A model generated the notes under the pieces. The model was given only the letters and a program-made list of their open reading frames with translations. It had not been told where the DNA came from and did not search any database. From contig CM065699.1 of NCBI GenBank assembly GCA_017654935.2, forward strand, positions 20,092,084 to 20,156,083: a DNA stretch of 64,000 bases. Reading direction: 5' to 3'. Position numbers and translations under genes: made by a program. Below, one piece after another: positions 44,769 through 56,141 of this stretch (the first letter of the stretch is position 1; every line of letters starts with the position of its first letter). This stretch comes from Phymorhynchus buccinoides. Lineage: Eukaryota > Mollusca > Gastropoda > Neogastropoda > Raphitomidae.

Positions 44769-46697
44769 TCCTCAATTCTTGGAAAATGATGATGATCAGA
44801 TAATAGTAATAATAAGGGGCTTCAGTCATACACTTCATTCTATACTGGCCGACTTCTCTGCGTTTGTATGCAAATGATTGAAGTTTTACTGACTACTTAT
44901 AATATACAATTTTGTGTTAGTCATAATTTTCAGTGCTGTGCAAATTAAGAATTGAACCTATACCACAGGCGGAGCTATCAGTAAAACCAGCATTATATTG
45001 CTATTGAAACTTTTGTTGCTTCCCATTGAGACCTAATGGTCCTTGCCATCGAGTCTTGCTCTGCCTTGATTCTTGCATTGCCTTTGGTATTAAGCTTCAA
45101 GTTAGCTTTCCCATATATATAAATAGGTATGTTTGCTTGATTAATTAAAGCTTTAAATTGGTTTATTGTAAAGCACTTAAGCACTAAATTAGTTTATCAC
45201 CCTGGGGGTCTGTGGGAGAATGAAGCATCAGCTACAAAACCCCTTTTAATTCCTGCCTGCCTTTCCTTAGTTGAAACATTCACACCTGTGTGTAAGTAAC
45301 ATGACATTATGGAGACCAAAAAAAGACAGCTTGTGGTTCACATAGGCAGAATGCCTGCAGAATATCAGGGACAATTTGTGAGGAAAAGGTCTAATGGACA
45401 TGGTAGTAGATTAGGTGCTTGCTGCATGGAGACCACCTCCCGAGAAAGCCTACAATTGCTGCGTTATGAAGTAGCGCGTGTATAATCATTTACATAAAAT
45501 ATCCCTGTATCTTTGAATGTAATCATACATTTCAACATTATTGCATACAAGAGGTCCAAATTACAGTGTAATTATTGATGCAAGGCGTGCCTCTGACCCC
45601 ATAATCTTACAAAGAACCTTCAATTGGCATGCAAACACCCAGATGCATTAATGTTGAACATTGAATGGGGTTTTGTTGAGGCTGGCCTTGCCTAAATACA
45701 AGATGTGGAGAAGTTATGTTGTTGTCTCTATTAATAAAGGACATGCTTGTGTATTTTGAACATAAATGATGAAAAGCTACACCTAGATGCAGATACAACA
45801 TAATTTCATGATGGGGTATAAAAAGTATGAGAGCTAAATGAGAGTACCGTTTGTCAACGCATACTTCATTACATATAATTAAATTTAAGGTCAGCAGTAG
45901 CATAATCTTTCTTGTTGGAAACATCAAAGATAAGCTCAGCTAGACCTCATCAATAGTTTAGGCATCAGGCAACCCAGCAATAACAGGCACAATAGTATGT
46001 ACAGTATGTGCCCAGGGTGAGCCTAGCCTATTAGCCTAGCGACCAGCTCTTAGTCTGTCAGCGCACACGCATTAGGAAGGAAGGAGGGGGCGGGTGGGGT
46101 TGCAAGGCCTTCGGCAGGCGAGGAGGAATATTGTGTTAACTACTAATTTTCATAGCTATTTTACTAGTCTAGCCCGCCTGTCTTCCTTCTCCCGTTACTC
46201 AGGACTGTGTTAATTAGTCTTCAAACAAATCCTTATTTTAAGACAAAAGAACAATAAGACAGGGGTCTACAAAATTAGTGTGGCCAACTTGACTTGGGAA
46301 AGCAATAAGCATCGTGTATTATCCACTTTAGGGGTTCCAGTTGGGATAACAATAATTGAAAGTATTGACTCTGAACAACGCATGGTAGGCGAAATTTCAC
46401 TCTACTGGACCAGCAAAAGATCGGAATCCTTGACAGAGCCCCAGCACGGATGTAAAAAATTCTACCCTGTGTTGTGAGACTGGTGTGTTCCCCGGTCAAA
46501 ACGTTTTTGTCCTTAACTGGGAGTGCCGGCCTTAACGTGCTTAGGAGAGTCTGATTCTCTGGCTGACTTTCTCGTCCCTTCAAACCCAACATGGGGACTC
46601 AGCATACATTTCATTTTTTACATTTTTGTTTGGTAATATGGCAACTATGCACAAACTGTCGCCCGCCACACTCTTGTCTGACGTTTGTGTCGCTGTT
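44769..46697. other. No recognised gene (right arm outer region)
   Basis: Mirror of 1291-3218. AT-rich, with no splice-supported or motif-bearing frame. Confidence 0.6.
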
Positions 46698-47350
46698 AAT
46701 TCCGGTAATAACATCCGGCAAGATAATAACCTTTGTTCTGGTAATAAAATCCGGCAGGATTATAACCTCTGTTCCAGTAATAACATCCAGCAGGATTATA
46801 ACCTCTGTTCCAGTAATAAAATCCAGCGGGATTATAACCTCTGTTCCGGTAATATCCGGCAGGATAATAAGAACCTCTGATCCAGTAATAAAATCCGGCA
46901 GGATTATAACCTCTGTTCCGGTAATATCCGGCAGGATAATAAGAACCTCTGATCCAGTAATAAAATCCAGTAGGATTATAACCTCTGTTCCGGTAATATC
47001 CGGCAGGATAATAAGAACCTCTGATCCAGTAATAAAATCTGGCAGGATTATAACCTCTGTTCCGGTAATAACATCCGGCAGGATAATAAGAACCTCTGAT
47101 CCAGTAATAAAATCTGGCAGGATTATAACCTCTGTTCCGGTAATAGCATCCAGCAGGATAATAACCTCTGTACCAGTGATAAAATTCAGCCGGATTATAA
47201 CCTCTGTTCCGGTAATAGCATCCAGCAGGATAATAACCTCTGTACCAGTGATAAAATTTGGCCGGATTATAACCTCTGTTGCGGTGATAGCATCCGGCAG
47301 GATAATAACCTCTGTTCCAATAATAAAATGCGGCATAATAATTATCTCTG
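46698..47350. repeat. 36-bp minisatellite (right arm)
   Basis: Mirror of 640-1290. Long frames of period 12 residues (ITGTEVIILPDF-like on one strand, SGRIITSVPVIK-like on the other) result from the stop-free unit. The order of unit types differs from the left arm although total length is nearly equal. Confidence 0.9.
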
Positions 47351-47798
47351 GATTAAATGCTTTATTTTCAAAGAAACAACAATAACAACTACATAACTGA
47401 AGAAGCAACAAACAAGCAAAGCTTATGACATGCTCAGTAATGATCTATTTATCCCTGTTCCGGGAGTAAATCCGACAGGATTAAAGTGTCTTTGCTCTTG
47501 GCAGAGTCGGCCATCCAGACTGATCACTTTAAATGTTACAGATTTCGAGAGCAACTAAGCTCAAATAAGTAGGTGTGGATTTATTGCTAAGGTGCAGTGG
47601 TTAGTATTATTTAGATCTGCATGCATGGCGTCTCGCTTCTTCGTTGCATGTTTGCTTATCGGCTGATTTTATCTTAAAGAGGTAAAATATCGGTATATAA
47701 TATTTATTGTGGCTTTGCTCCGACCTCGTAAGATAAACACCAAGTCTCTTGAGATAGGATAAAAGCAATATCCCACAGCAAAGTCACAATAGCTGATA

Positions 47799-47948
47799 AT
47801 ATATGTATGTCAGTCTGTTGTTTCTGAAAATGACTTCTAGATAGCAGGAAAGATATCTGCTGTTCCAGAGGGCTGTGTTGAAAATTGTTTATAGTGGAGA
47901 TGCCTTGCCCAGGGTTTATTATGCCCACTCTCAACCATGAGAACTTTA
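47799..47948. repeat. Dispersed repeat copy, mirror of 41-190 (right arm)
   Basis: Same family as 43212-43332 and 56283-56832; it lies at the visible outer end of the right arm. Confidence 0.6.
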
Positions 47949-48249
47949 AAATGGTTGCCTTTGGAGAGGGTCCCCAAAGGCCAACCATTTACCTCTAAGT
48001 TGAATGGTATATGTTGCCTTTCATATCTAGTTGATGTTTTTAGCGTTTTGGCTGACATACATGTAGTTAAATACACTGGGCTTTTTTTCTTTGGATATGT
48101 GTTGCGTGTAGGTGTGAGATGCATTTGTAGTTGTATTATTTTCTTGCTCAGTTCCTTTTTTTCTTTTTCAAATCTATGTATTAAACATTAAAAAAAGAAT
48201 AGTTAGTTATTGTAGCACCCTGTATTGAGAGGAGATCTTCGGATGTGTG

Positions 48250-48270
48250 TACACAACACACACACGCACT

Positions 48271-48335
<65 letters not shown>

Positions 48336-48437
48336 TTGTCAGAATCACTTTTAGTGGAAGGACGTTAAATTGAAGAACACACACACACACTGTCAGAATC
48401 ACTTTTAGTGGAAGGACGTTAAATTGAAGAACACACA

Positions 48438-48495
<58 letters not shown>
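48250..48495. repeat. Expanded (CA)n with duplicated spacer
   Basis: The spacer tgtcagaatcacttttagtg...gaagaaca occurs twice (about 48336 and 48391) between (ca)n runs, whereas the arms have it once. Confidence 0.85.
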
Positions 48496-48500
<5 letters not shown>

Positions 48501-48672
48501 ATATAACTTCTACTACTAGGAAAACACCCAAGTTTGACATATAAGAAGCAATACTAGTGCACAAAATATTTCATTTGTTTACAGGTATTTTCTTGCATAT
48601 GTTAACATTACCCACAACTTCCACATCATTCAGTTCTCTCAGTTTTTGTATTGCATGCTCTGTGTGTTTCAG

Positions 48673-49902
48673 TATTTCCTGGAACCAGTGCAGAAACCAG
48701 AATCGACAGGAAAACCTGGAGCTGCTGGAAAGAAACCCTCTTCTGACAAGAAACAAGATTCTGCCAATACACAAATGCCAGCATCCAAAGACAACTCAGA
48801 AACTAGCGCCCGGAAATCTTTGGGTGGGAGACACGCTTCTGCCGTTGCAGAGAAACCAGCATCCATGGAAGATGTAGAAACCAACAGGAAGCCATTGGCC
48901 TCAGCTTCTGACTCATTTCCACAGAAGCCGCTCATTCTCCCTAAACCGGAACGATCTCGTATCGCTGAGAGTCACGCAAGGGCAGATAGTCGCTCAGCTA
49001 CTTTGGAGAAGTTTGCTAAATTGGCAACTGCAAAAAGCTGTACTACCACTGCATCTGCACACAGTCCTGAAGATATTGGGGTGAAGAGATCCACAGAAGC
49101 TGCAGCTGCTCCTGCCCCTGTTTCTGCATACCAGAGTTCTGTCACATATTCTACAGAGCTGCTTGGAACAAGTGGGAAAAGTACTACAGCGACTGCACTT
49201 GAACACAGCCCTTATAGGATCTATGCTGAGAAGTCTGGACCTGTCCCTATAGAAATCTCGTCTGCAGGTAACACTTACGGAGCTTCTGCAGATGCAAATG
49301 CAACGACGGCAAAGAGCTCTGCAAGCAGCTTTGCACTGCCTGCTAGGAGCTTTGCAATGACGGCAGACAGAATGGCAGAGAAGCCTGCAGTACCTGCACA
49401 GAGCTTTGCAAAGATGCCAATACCCGCAAAGAACATTGCAACGAATCCAGGAACTGCTCCAAGAAGGAGCTATGACACAACTGCAGAACCTACAGCAGTA
49501 ACTGCAAAAGCTAGAGAGAGGCCTCCAGTGCCGCCAAGGAGGCACACAATGCTTGCTGAGACCCCTGCAGCAGCTACGAGAAAAATTCCTGCAGCAGCTG
49601 CAAGTAACTACGGAATGCCTCCAAAGAGCTACTACATGGCTGCGGAAAATTCGCAAAGACCTGCGACTTCACAGAGCTATGTGTATGCGGTGCCTGCACA
49701 AGAAGCGACTGAAGACCGTGAAGAGATTCGCGCAGCTTACACAAGAAGAGTAGCAGCAGCAAGGTTGCAGGCACAAGAAAGGTTTTCACGCATGCCGGCT
49801 GCGGCAGTTGACGGAAGGAAAGGGACAAAAGCGCCGGAGGAGGAAAAAGTAAACCCCCGCTCTCCTCAGTCCAAATCTGAGTCCAGTTGCATCGTGTCTT
49901 AA
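48673..49902 (+). CDS. Duplicated terminal exon ending in a CaaX-like CIVS
   Basis: Acceptor tgtgtgtttcag (AG 48671-48672), phase 0, starts YFLEPVQKPESTGKPGAAG and runs 409 codons. Compared with 38206-39837 it lacks about 52 codons of PAKSF-type repeats after SFAKMP and has one 25-residue REEIRAAYTRRV unit instead of five. It reads through the position where the arm copies stop, adding KVNPRSPQSKSESSCIVS. The last four residues CIVS fit a CaaX prenylation box with Ser at the end, usually farnesylated; function is inferred from the motif only. It lies on the same strand downstream of the right-arm gene, so it is a candidate alternative last exon. Confidence 0.72.
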   Translation, partial: YFLEPVQKPESTGKPGAAGKKPSSDKKQDSANTQMPASKDNSETSARKSLGGRHASAVAEKPASMEDVETNRKPLASASDSFPQKPLILPKPERSRIAESHARADSRSATLEKFAKLATAKSCTTTASAHSPEDIGVKRSTEAAAAPAPVSAYQSSVTYSTELLGTSGKSTTATALEHSPYRIYAEKSGPVPIEISSAGNTYGASADANATTAKSSASSFALPARSFAMTADRMAEKPAVPAQSFAKMPIPAKNIATNPGTAPRRSYDTTAEPTAVTAKARERPPVPPRRHTMLAETPAAATRKIPAAAASNYGMPPKSYYMAAENSQRPATSQSYVYAVPAQEATEDREEIRAAYTRRVAAARLQAQERFSRMPAAAVDGRKGTKAPEEEKVNPRSPQSKSESSCIVS

Positions 49903-50332
49903 GGGATTGCCAACAAGCTGTTTTCAACATGGACAACTGTCTTTATGGCTGGTTTAACGTCTAATTAGGCATAGCCTCTTATAGACAGCAAACATGGACA
50001 ACCATACATTTTCAATTTATAGCAGTTTAAAGAAATATGTTATGGCTGTTTTCATGACGGACAAGGCGATGTCTTGGAATCAAAACGGCCCATCTTCAGA
50101 TGGTCCATCGACTTATTATGGAACAATAATAATAAGTTGTAATAGAGTACTAACAGGTGTGCACGTTGATTTGGTACGCGCAACCCCCCTTGGTACACGA
50201 GATAAAGACTGAAAAAATACAGATAGCATAAGCCCCCTTTTATTTTTTGTTTCGGTCTTATTTAGTACAAGTTATTGTTTTTCGCACCCAGTTCTATAAT
50301 AAGTCAATGGACTATAGTCCGTATTGACTCGA

Positions 50333-50477
50333 AAGGGCCAGCCACACGTCCACTAAAATCGCACGACAGTACGATACGATTCGATCACATGATCTCGATC
50401 ACTTTTGTTCTTGAAGACCGCATGATCGAATCGTATCGTACAGTCGTGCGATTTTAGTGGACGTGTGGCTGGCCCTT
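50333..50477. mobile_element. Hairpin MITE, AAGGGCCAGCCACACG termini (direct duplicate)
   Basis: Third positional copy; a shorter centre (gatctcgatcacttttgttc) but intact ~55-bp stem. Confidence 0.88.
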
Positions 50478-51040
50478 TAGACATATAAAAAAGTGAACAT
50501 TTTGGACATTCTTAAAAATTAAAAAAATGTGAATGGCTGTTTGTGTTGAAATAACTGGAGGACTGTGAACTAAACGTTTTCAATTGTTTTGCTTTTTCTC
50601 TTTAAATGAAGATACTACCTTATAGTTGAAGTTAATAAATGGATTGAGGCATCCTTGTGGCTTTCAGTCCCAGGGGATTGAGGATGCCCGAATGCTTGAC
50701 AATAATGGGAATTGTCTGTTTTTGTTAATAGCTGTGCCATTTGTAATCATCTGTTTCATACACTTTCTGTAAAAGAAAACAGCAAAAACAACAACAAAAA
50801 TGCATCATGTTTTGCAAGTTCCTTTAATGTTGTTTATTGCATAGCTTTTTAAAAAATTATTTGGAAAGCAAATTGACATATTTTGAAATCTTTTTCTTTC
50901 GCTATTCATGGGTTTTCGTATCTTGCCTATTTCACTTTTCAAAGAAAGTTTTTAAAAGTTTGCTCCTTTTTTAAAAATTATCTTGTGTATAAACGTGTTT
51001 TATAAAATATGCAGGTGTAAATAAATTTAGATAATAATTT

Positions 51041-51078
<38 letters not shown>

Positions 51079-51189
51079 TTGTGCTTGTATGAAATGTATG
51101 TATTTTCCACATGATTATTGATTGTGGTTCAATTTTTCTCAAGTTTACGTTTTTCATTTATTTGCCTTAATTGTTTTTCTTATTAATTC

Positions 51190-51268
51190 ATGACGACGGG
51201 ATGTAAAAAATCTTTACCACGCTTATTCTTTTGTTGTTAATAAAGATCATTTTGAATTGACTCGACGT
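51190..51268 (+). repeat. Non-LTR retrotransposon-like 3' end (direct duplicate)
   Basis: gacgggatgtaaaaaatctt...ttgttaataaagatcatttt, homologous to 41821-41890. Confidence 0.5.
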
Positions 51269-51297
51269 CATTGAATAAATATGTAGCAATATTACTA

Positions 51298-51958
51298 TAC
51301 AGTGGAACCTTCCTTGGAAAATCATCCAAAAATAAGGTGTTAAAAGCATAGCGGCCGATCCCAGGAATCGGGTCTCGCTAGTCAGAAGCTTGCAGCCCAC
51401 TGCTGCCTTGCATACTAGGTAAAAAAGAAGGGCAGAAGTGTAAGCTGAGGCGAGCAACGAGACAAATGGAGGCGGTTGGTTAGAGTCGCCGCTCGTAATC
51501 CAACAGGTTTGCGGGTGCGGTGGTTCGAACCCAGCTGGTCACGGTGTTGTATCCTTGGGAAAGATACTTTACTCCTATTTCCTGGTCCTTCGGATGAGAC
51601 CTAAAACTGAGTACCCTTGTGCGAACGCAAGCACAAGATCATCTGCGCACATTAAAGCCCATTCCACTATTCGGTACGAGTAGGCCGTGTGTGCCGGTGG
51701 AATGGATGACACGAACTCACAAAGCATGCATCATGTGCGCCAATAGCAGTCTAAATGAAGACTTTGGGCGTGGGGCAGGATAAACATCCCCAATCGGAAG
51801 AAGAAGAAATGAGGGCATGCGCTCGAGAGCAGCCTTATATATGCCGTCTGTGGCTGAGCTGTAATAGGGAGGTAATTTGAATACTTGCAAAGAAGGGCAA
51901 TGTCTCAGAGATGTAGGTCTTAAGTGGGAGGGAGTCTTATAAGGGAGGTTGCACTGTA
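51298..51958. mobile_element. Pogo-like MITE interrupted by a SINE
   Basis: Starts tacagtggaaccttcc and ends cttataagggaggttgcactgta; the right part (gcaaagaagggcaatgtctc, gtaggtctta) matches 20760-20800 and 27195-27240. A SINE lies inside at 51472-51809. Confidence 0.65.
51472..51809 (+). mobile_element. tRNA-derived SINE with target-site duplication
   Basis: The tRNA-like head has an A-box-like ggttagagtcgccgctcg (51475-51492) and B box ggttcgaaccc (51522-51532). The body carries ccttgggaaagatactttac and ggtccttcggatgagac, and the tail is (gaa)n. The flanks show aaatggagg before and aaatgagggc after; the right arm has a single caaatgagggcattt at 42097, i.e. the empty site. A second family member is at 60070-60454. 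Confidence 0.88.
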
Positions 51959-52024
51959 TGTCATTCTTATTTTTCAGTCTTTTGCAGTATATTGCCTTTA
52001 GGAAGTAGTAGTGGTTGTTTTGCG

Positions 52025-52267
52025 TTAACCCCTTGATTGCCAGAGAAAATTCAAAAAACCATTGTACAAATCATGTCATGAAAAAGACAAAAACTGATAA
52101 GAGCCAATCTGGCAAAATGGTCTGGGGATATAACTCTCTTGACTGTGCAAGAGCGACTGTGCAAGAGCGAAACCCAGAATATCGGAATCATTCCTCTTTG
52201 TCTGATGACGTCATCAGTGATGTCATCAAGTCAGTATGTGATACGTTTATGGCAGTCAAGGGGTCAA
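52025..52267. mobile_element. TTAA MITE, CCCCTTGACTGCCA family (direct duplicate)
   Basis: ttaaccccttgattgcca ... tggcagtcaaggggtcaa. A small internal duplication gcaagagcgactgtgcaagagc is present. Confidence 0.83.
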
Positions 52268-52320
52268 GAGCACAAGACTTGTCTCTTTTTTAAATAAATT
52301 GTATCCTTGTTTGTTGGCCT

Positions 52321-52465
52321 GGGGGTGTTTTACGTGTTGTGCTTTGATAGTTTCTGCAGAGCGCTTTTTGCAAAGCAGTGCAAGGTGCGCCGTGGGGGTG
52401 TTTTACGTTTTGTGCTTTGATAGTTTCTGCAGAGCACTTTTTGCAAAGCAGTGCAAGGTGCGCCG
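52321..52465. repeat. 73-bp tandem duplication
   Basis: Two copies starting at 52321 and 52394 (gggggtgttttacgt ... gcaaggtgcgccg), differing at a couple of bases. It sits at the left edge of the block inserted relative to the right arm. Confidence 0.9.
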
Positions 52466-53128
52466 AAGTGTATGCGAGAACACTTTTAGTTCTTGTAGTT
52501 TGTTTGGACAGGTGCATTGCATTGGCTTATGCGGAAAAGGCCCTCCCGTGGGGATACCGGGGGGGTCTTTCAGTAGAAATAGTTCCGCAAAATTCTGGAA
52601 GTTCTATGCTAGTAACTTCCCCTACTCCATCACTCTCTTTGACTCTGCCTTTTCTCTTCCTTTTGCTTTCTGGCGTCTACTTCTTTCTGCCTTATTGGTC
52701 CATTCACCTGCATTTTTTCTATAAAACGCTTCCACTTTTTTCCTTTTTACAATTTATGACATGCCAGTTTTTTTTATATTGTACATTGGCTTCCAAGCGT
52801 GATACTTTACGCACTTGAGTGGGCACCTGTTGTCCATTCTGCATGCAGTGCTTATTTGCTTATATGGCCTTTTTATATATTTTTTGTTAGTAGTATGTAT
52901 TTGTTATCTTTTTTTACTGTTTTTTTTAAACGACCCGATAAATAGAGCTTACGTTTCTAGCACTGTTTGGAATTGGGTACTATTGGGTACAATGATGAAG
53001 GTGTCATGTGATAAATTGTTTGTGTTTTTGTAATTTGTTCAGGTTGTTTGTAAAGTAAATACATGTAGGATGTCATTGACGTGTTTGATGTTTACTGTGG
53101 TGACAGTCCTGAGAAAACCTTTGCTGTT

Positions 53129-53644
53129 GACGGGACTATTAGCGATGTAAAAATAAATAAAATAAATGAATGCATTGCATTGGTGTACAAAGTTAAATGT
53201 TGTTCTGGCCCCTATGTGTCGGGCCATCCGTTGTAAATTCTTTTTTGGTATATGGATTGTTTGGATTGATGAGTTTCAAGGTTTTGTTTTAATATTTGAA
53301 ATATTAGTGGTTATCAATTAGCTGTTTAGGTGATGTTATGAACCTTAGCTCTTCACACCAGATGGTGTTTTAGTTGAAGGCAGTTTGACGGGACTATTAG
53401 CGATGTAAAAATAAATAAAATAAATGAATGCATTGCATTGGTGTACAAAGTTAAATGTTGTTCTGGCCCCTATGTGTCGGGCCATCCGTTGTAAATTCTT
53501 TTTTGGTATATGGATTGTTTGGATTGATGAGTTTCAAGGTTTTGTTTTAATATTTGAAATATTAGTGGTTATCAATTAGCTGTTTAGGTGATGTTATGAA
53601 CCTTAGCTCTTCACACCAGATGGTGTTTTAGTTGAAGGCAGTTT
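53129..53644. repeat. 258-bp tandem duplication, copies identical by eye
   Basis: Copies 53129-53386 and 53387-53644, both beginning gacgggactattagcgatg and ending ttagttgaaggcagttt. No differences were seen in a base-by-base reading. Confidence 0.95.
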
Positions 53645-53676
53645 CCAAACAATGCCAAAGTCTCTCTCTCTTTCTC

Positions 53677-53716
<40 letters not shown>

Positions 53717-54099
53717 GGTCTGCCTTTTATTGCGTGAGTGTTTACTTCTTAATTTGTGCATGTTAAAAATGAATAATGTAATGTAGGAATAGGTTTCATG
53801 TTGCTATGGGTACATGTATTTACATTTTAAATTGTGCATGCTAAGATGAGTAGGTAAAGTAATACTATGTTTGACTTTATTATGTGCATGGGTTTCTTTT
53901 CAAATAAGTACATTTTAATGATGAATATATAAAGTATGGTTGTTTTGGGTGTTTTTTTGGGGGGGATTTCATGTTTGTGCACTTCTCAATTTCTGAATAT
54001 TAAAGATGAGTGTGAAAAGTAGGATTGGGTTTTATTTTTCCGTGTGTATACGCTTACTTTTCAACTTTTGAATGTTAATAATGAGTATAGTCAATAATA

Positions 54100-54293
54100 A
54101 TAGGTTTGATTTTGTTATTGATGTGTTACAATATGGGGATGTATTTTGCAGGCTTTGCATTACTTTGTCTGCTTATTTTCGTTTTCCATTTTCTATATGT
54201 ATTTATATGTATTATATATGTATTTTTTCCAGAGGGCTGGATGTAAAAAAGCATGTTATTGCTTACTCTATTACCCTCTATAAATAAAATTCA

Positions 54294-54352
<59 letters not shown>

Positions 54353-55228
54353 CAAGGCAAAATAGGGTTTTACGCCCTCTTCGGCCATGTGGGGCATTTG
54401 TAAATATAAAGATGGTGGGAACAATACTGGAGGCAATACCCGGAGGCAGTGCTTATCCAGTACAGTCCCAATCTTTTTTTTAAAATACAGATATGTGCAG
54501 GAGTAACCACGCCTCGGATAAACCTCATCGGCTATGTCACCGCCACATTTATTTTGCCTTCTATTTGACAAGGGGAAGTATATAAGCCATGGGATGACCA
54601 GAAGTGCTCATTCCGATTCATATTGTCATTTTGAAGACATTTTTCCTGTGTCTTTATTTGTGTAACATATAGCACTTGAAAACTTTCTTGAATTCAAATA
54701 CCGGTAGATTATATAATGCAATTTTTAAAATGCTAACTGATGATAATGATGATATTGCTGTGGACAAAGACGTTGAGGAGGAGGAGTAGAAGGAAAAAGT
54801 TTGATTTTGTTATTGATGTGTTACAATATAGGGATGTATTTTGCATGCTTTATATTACTTTGTGCTTAATTTCGTTTTCCATTTTCTACTTTTATATATG
54901 TATTTTGTCCAGAGGGCTGGATGTAAAAAAGCATGTTATTGCTTACTCTATTACCCTCTATAAATAAAATTCATTCATTCATTCCCTCTCTCTCTCTCCC
55001 TCTCTCTCTCTCTTCCCCACACAAGGCAGGAATGGATTTTGCCTTCTATTTGACAAGGGGAAGTATATAAGCCATGGGAGTTATCTCTCATGGGGCGACC
55101 AGAAGTGCTCATTCTGATTCATATTGTCATTTTGAAGACATTTTCCCTGTCTTTATTTGTGTAACATATGGACTTGAAAACTTTCTTGAATTCAAATACA
55201 GGTAGATTATATAATGCAATTTGTTTTC
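54100..55228. repeat. Imperfect large tandem duplication (about 0.5-0.7 kb units)
   Basis: gtttgattttgttattgatg...gagggctggatgtaaaaaag...ataaaattcattcattc occurs at 54107-54300 and 54800-54985. The following tctatttgacaaggggaagt...tagattatataatgcaattt occurs at 54561-54724 and 55043-55221. The first unit has an extra block (about 54360-54550) containing the ggaggcaatacccggaggcagtg repeat. Confidence 0.85.
54235..54349 (+). repeat. LINE-like 3' end with (attc)n tail and (CT)n
   Basis: gatgtaaaaaagcatgttat ... ataaataaaattcattcattc followed by a (tc)n run 54298-54349. A sister copy at 54912-54985 ends the same way. Confidence 0.5.
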
Positions 55229-55828
55229 ATAAATGATGATAATGATGAATTTGCTGTGGACAAAGACGTTGATGAGGAGGAGTAGAAGGAAGAAGAGGAT
55301 GAATAAGCTTTTAATCTTGGATGGTAATGATGACTGATGATGATAATCATCCTTTTATCGAAGAAAATTATAACAAGCTTACTCAGAGCTGCATGAGTGG
55401 ATGTGAAATATCATTTATCAAAATGTGTTCAGATAATTTTACATCTGACGATGTATAATGAGTTTCACTTTTGTCAAAGTAATTGGAAGATGTGAAGTTT
55501 ATTTTGTTGCATGTATTAAGCAAAATAATATTTGAATTAAAAAAATGTTGTGCACATGTTAGTTGTACATTTCTTTTACTTTCAATCAAAACTTTTTTCC
55601 TTTTTTTAAAGAGTATGTTTGTTCTTGATTTTTCCCTTTTTGCATGTTTGCAGCTTTGATGGTCTGAGCTCGGTCCAAAAACAAATTCACATTGAACAAT
55701 TATGTTTTCAGTAGGTAGAATTATGTCACTACAATAGTACATTAAAAGCAATGGACTGATGTCCAGACTGAAATGGGTTGTTCAGTTCAGAGTAGATACT
55801 CTTATTTCAAGTGAATGGTTTTGAGATT

Positions 55829-56141
55829 TTAACCTTTGCCGGATCATGCTTTTGATTACACGGACACGATGGCGGGGGTCTTCCACGACCCCCTACTCAG
55901 CAAAGAGCGAATTCCTAGGTGTTTGGGAGACCCCCGTCATCCTGACAGGTATATCAAAATTTTGCGTCATATTACGTCATTTATATTTTATACACATTAA
56001 TGAAATTTAACACACTTAAAGCCATTTACGTTGTGACAAAGTCATGAAATTTCATGAAGATTGCTTAAATAGTTTTAGAGATATAACATGTTTTGTGTGT
56101 CAAGGGGTCGTGGGCGACCCCAGAAGTCCGGTAAAGGTTAT
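55829..56141. mobile_element. TTAA MITE, CCTTTGCCGGA family, with empty site in both arms
   Basis: Begins ttaacctttgccggatc and ends gtccggtaaaggttat. The arms have an uninterrupted gattttaatgccag (TTAA at 43041-43044 and 4944-4947). The TTAA is duplicated here with the second copy mutated to TTAT. It is non-coding, with a ggggtcg/cgacccc internal stem. Confidence 0.88.

Larger units (their letters stand above)
24013..47988. repeat. Right arm of the giant inverted repeat
   Basis: Mirror image of 1-24007. The last matching bases are at 47937-47988 (reverse complement of 1-52). Sequence from 47989 onward has no visible partner in the window because the left arm is cut by the window start. Confidence 0.97.
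52343..55228. other. 2.9-kb block inserted relative to the right arm; no gene recognised
   Basis: In the right arm ttgtgcttgatgataatgatg is continuous (about 42436-42455), whereas here the sequence breaks after gtgctt and resumes with gatgataatgatgaa at 55229. The block is AT-rich and made of tandem duplications and LINE-tail pieces (see separate entries). No coding frame was recognised. Confidence 0.65.

Noticed and set aside
46591..47411. Long frames on both strands with 12-residue repeats
   Set aside because: Product of a stop-free 36-bp minisatellite unit; frames exist on both strands and shift between arms.
51475..51540. tRNA gene
   Set aside because: A and B boxes belong to a SINE head; no complete cloverleaf, and a SINE body, tail and target duplication follow.
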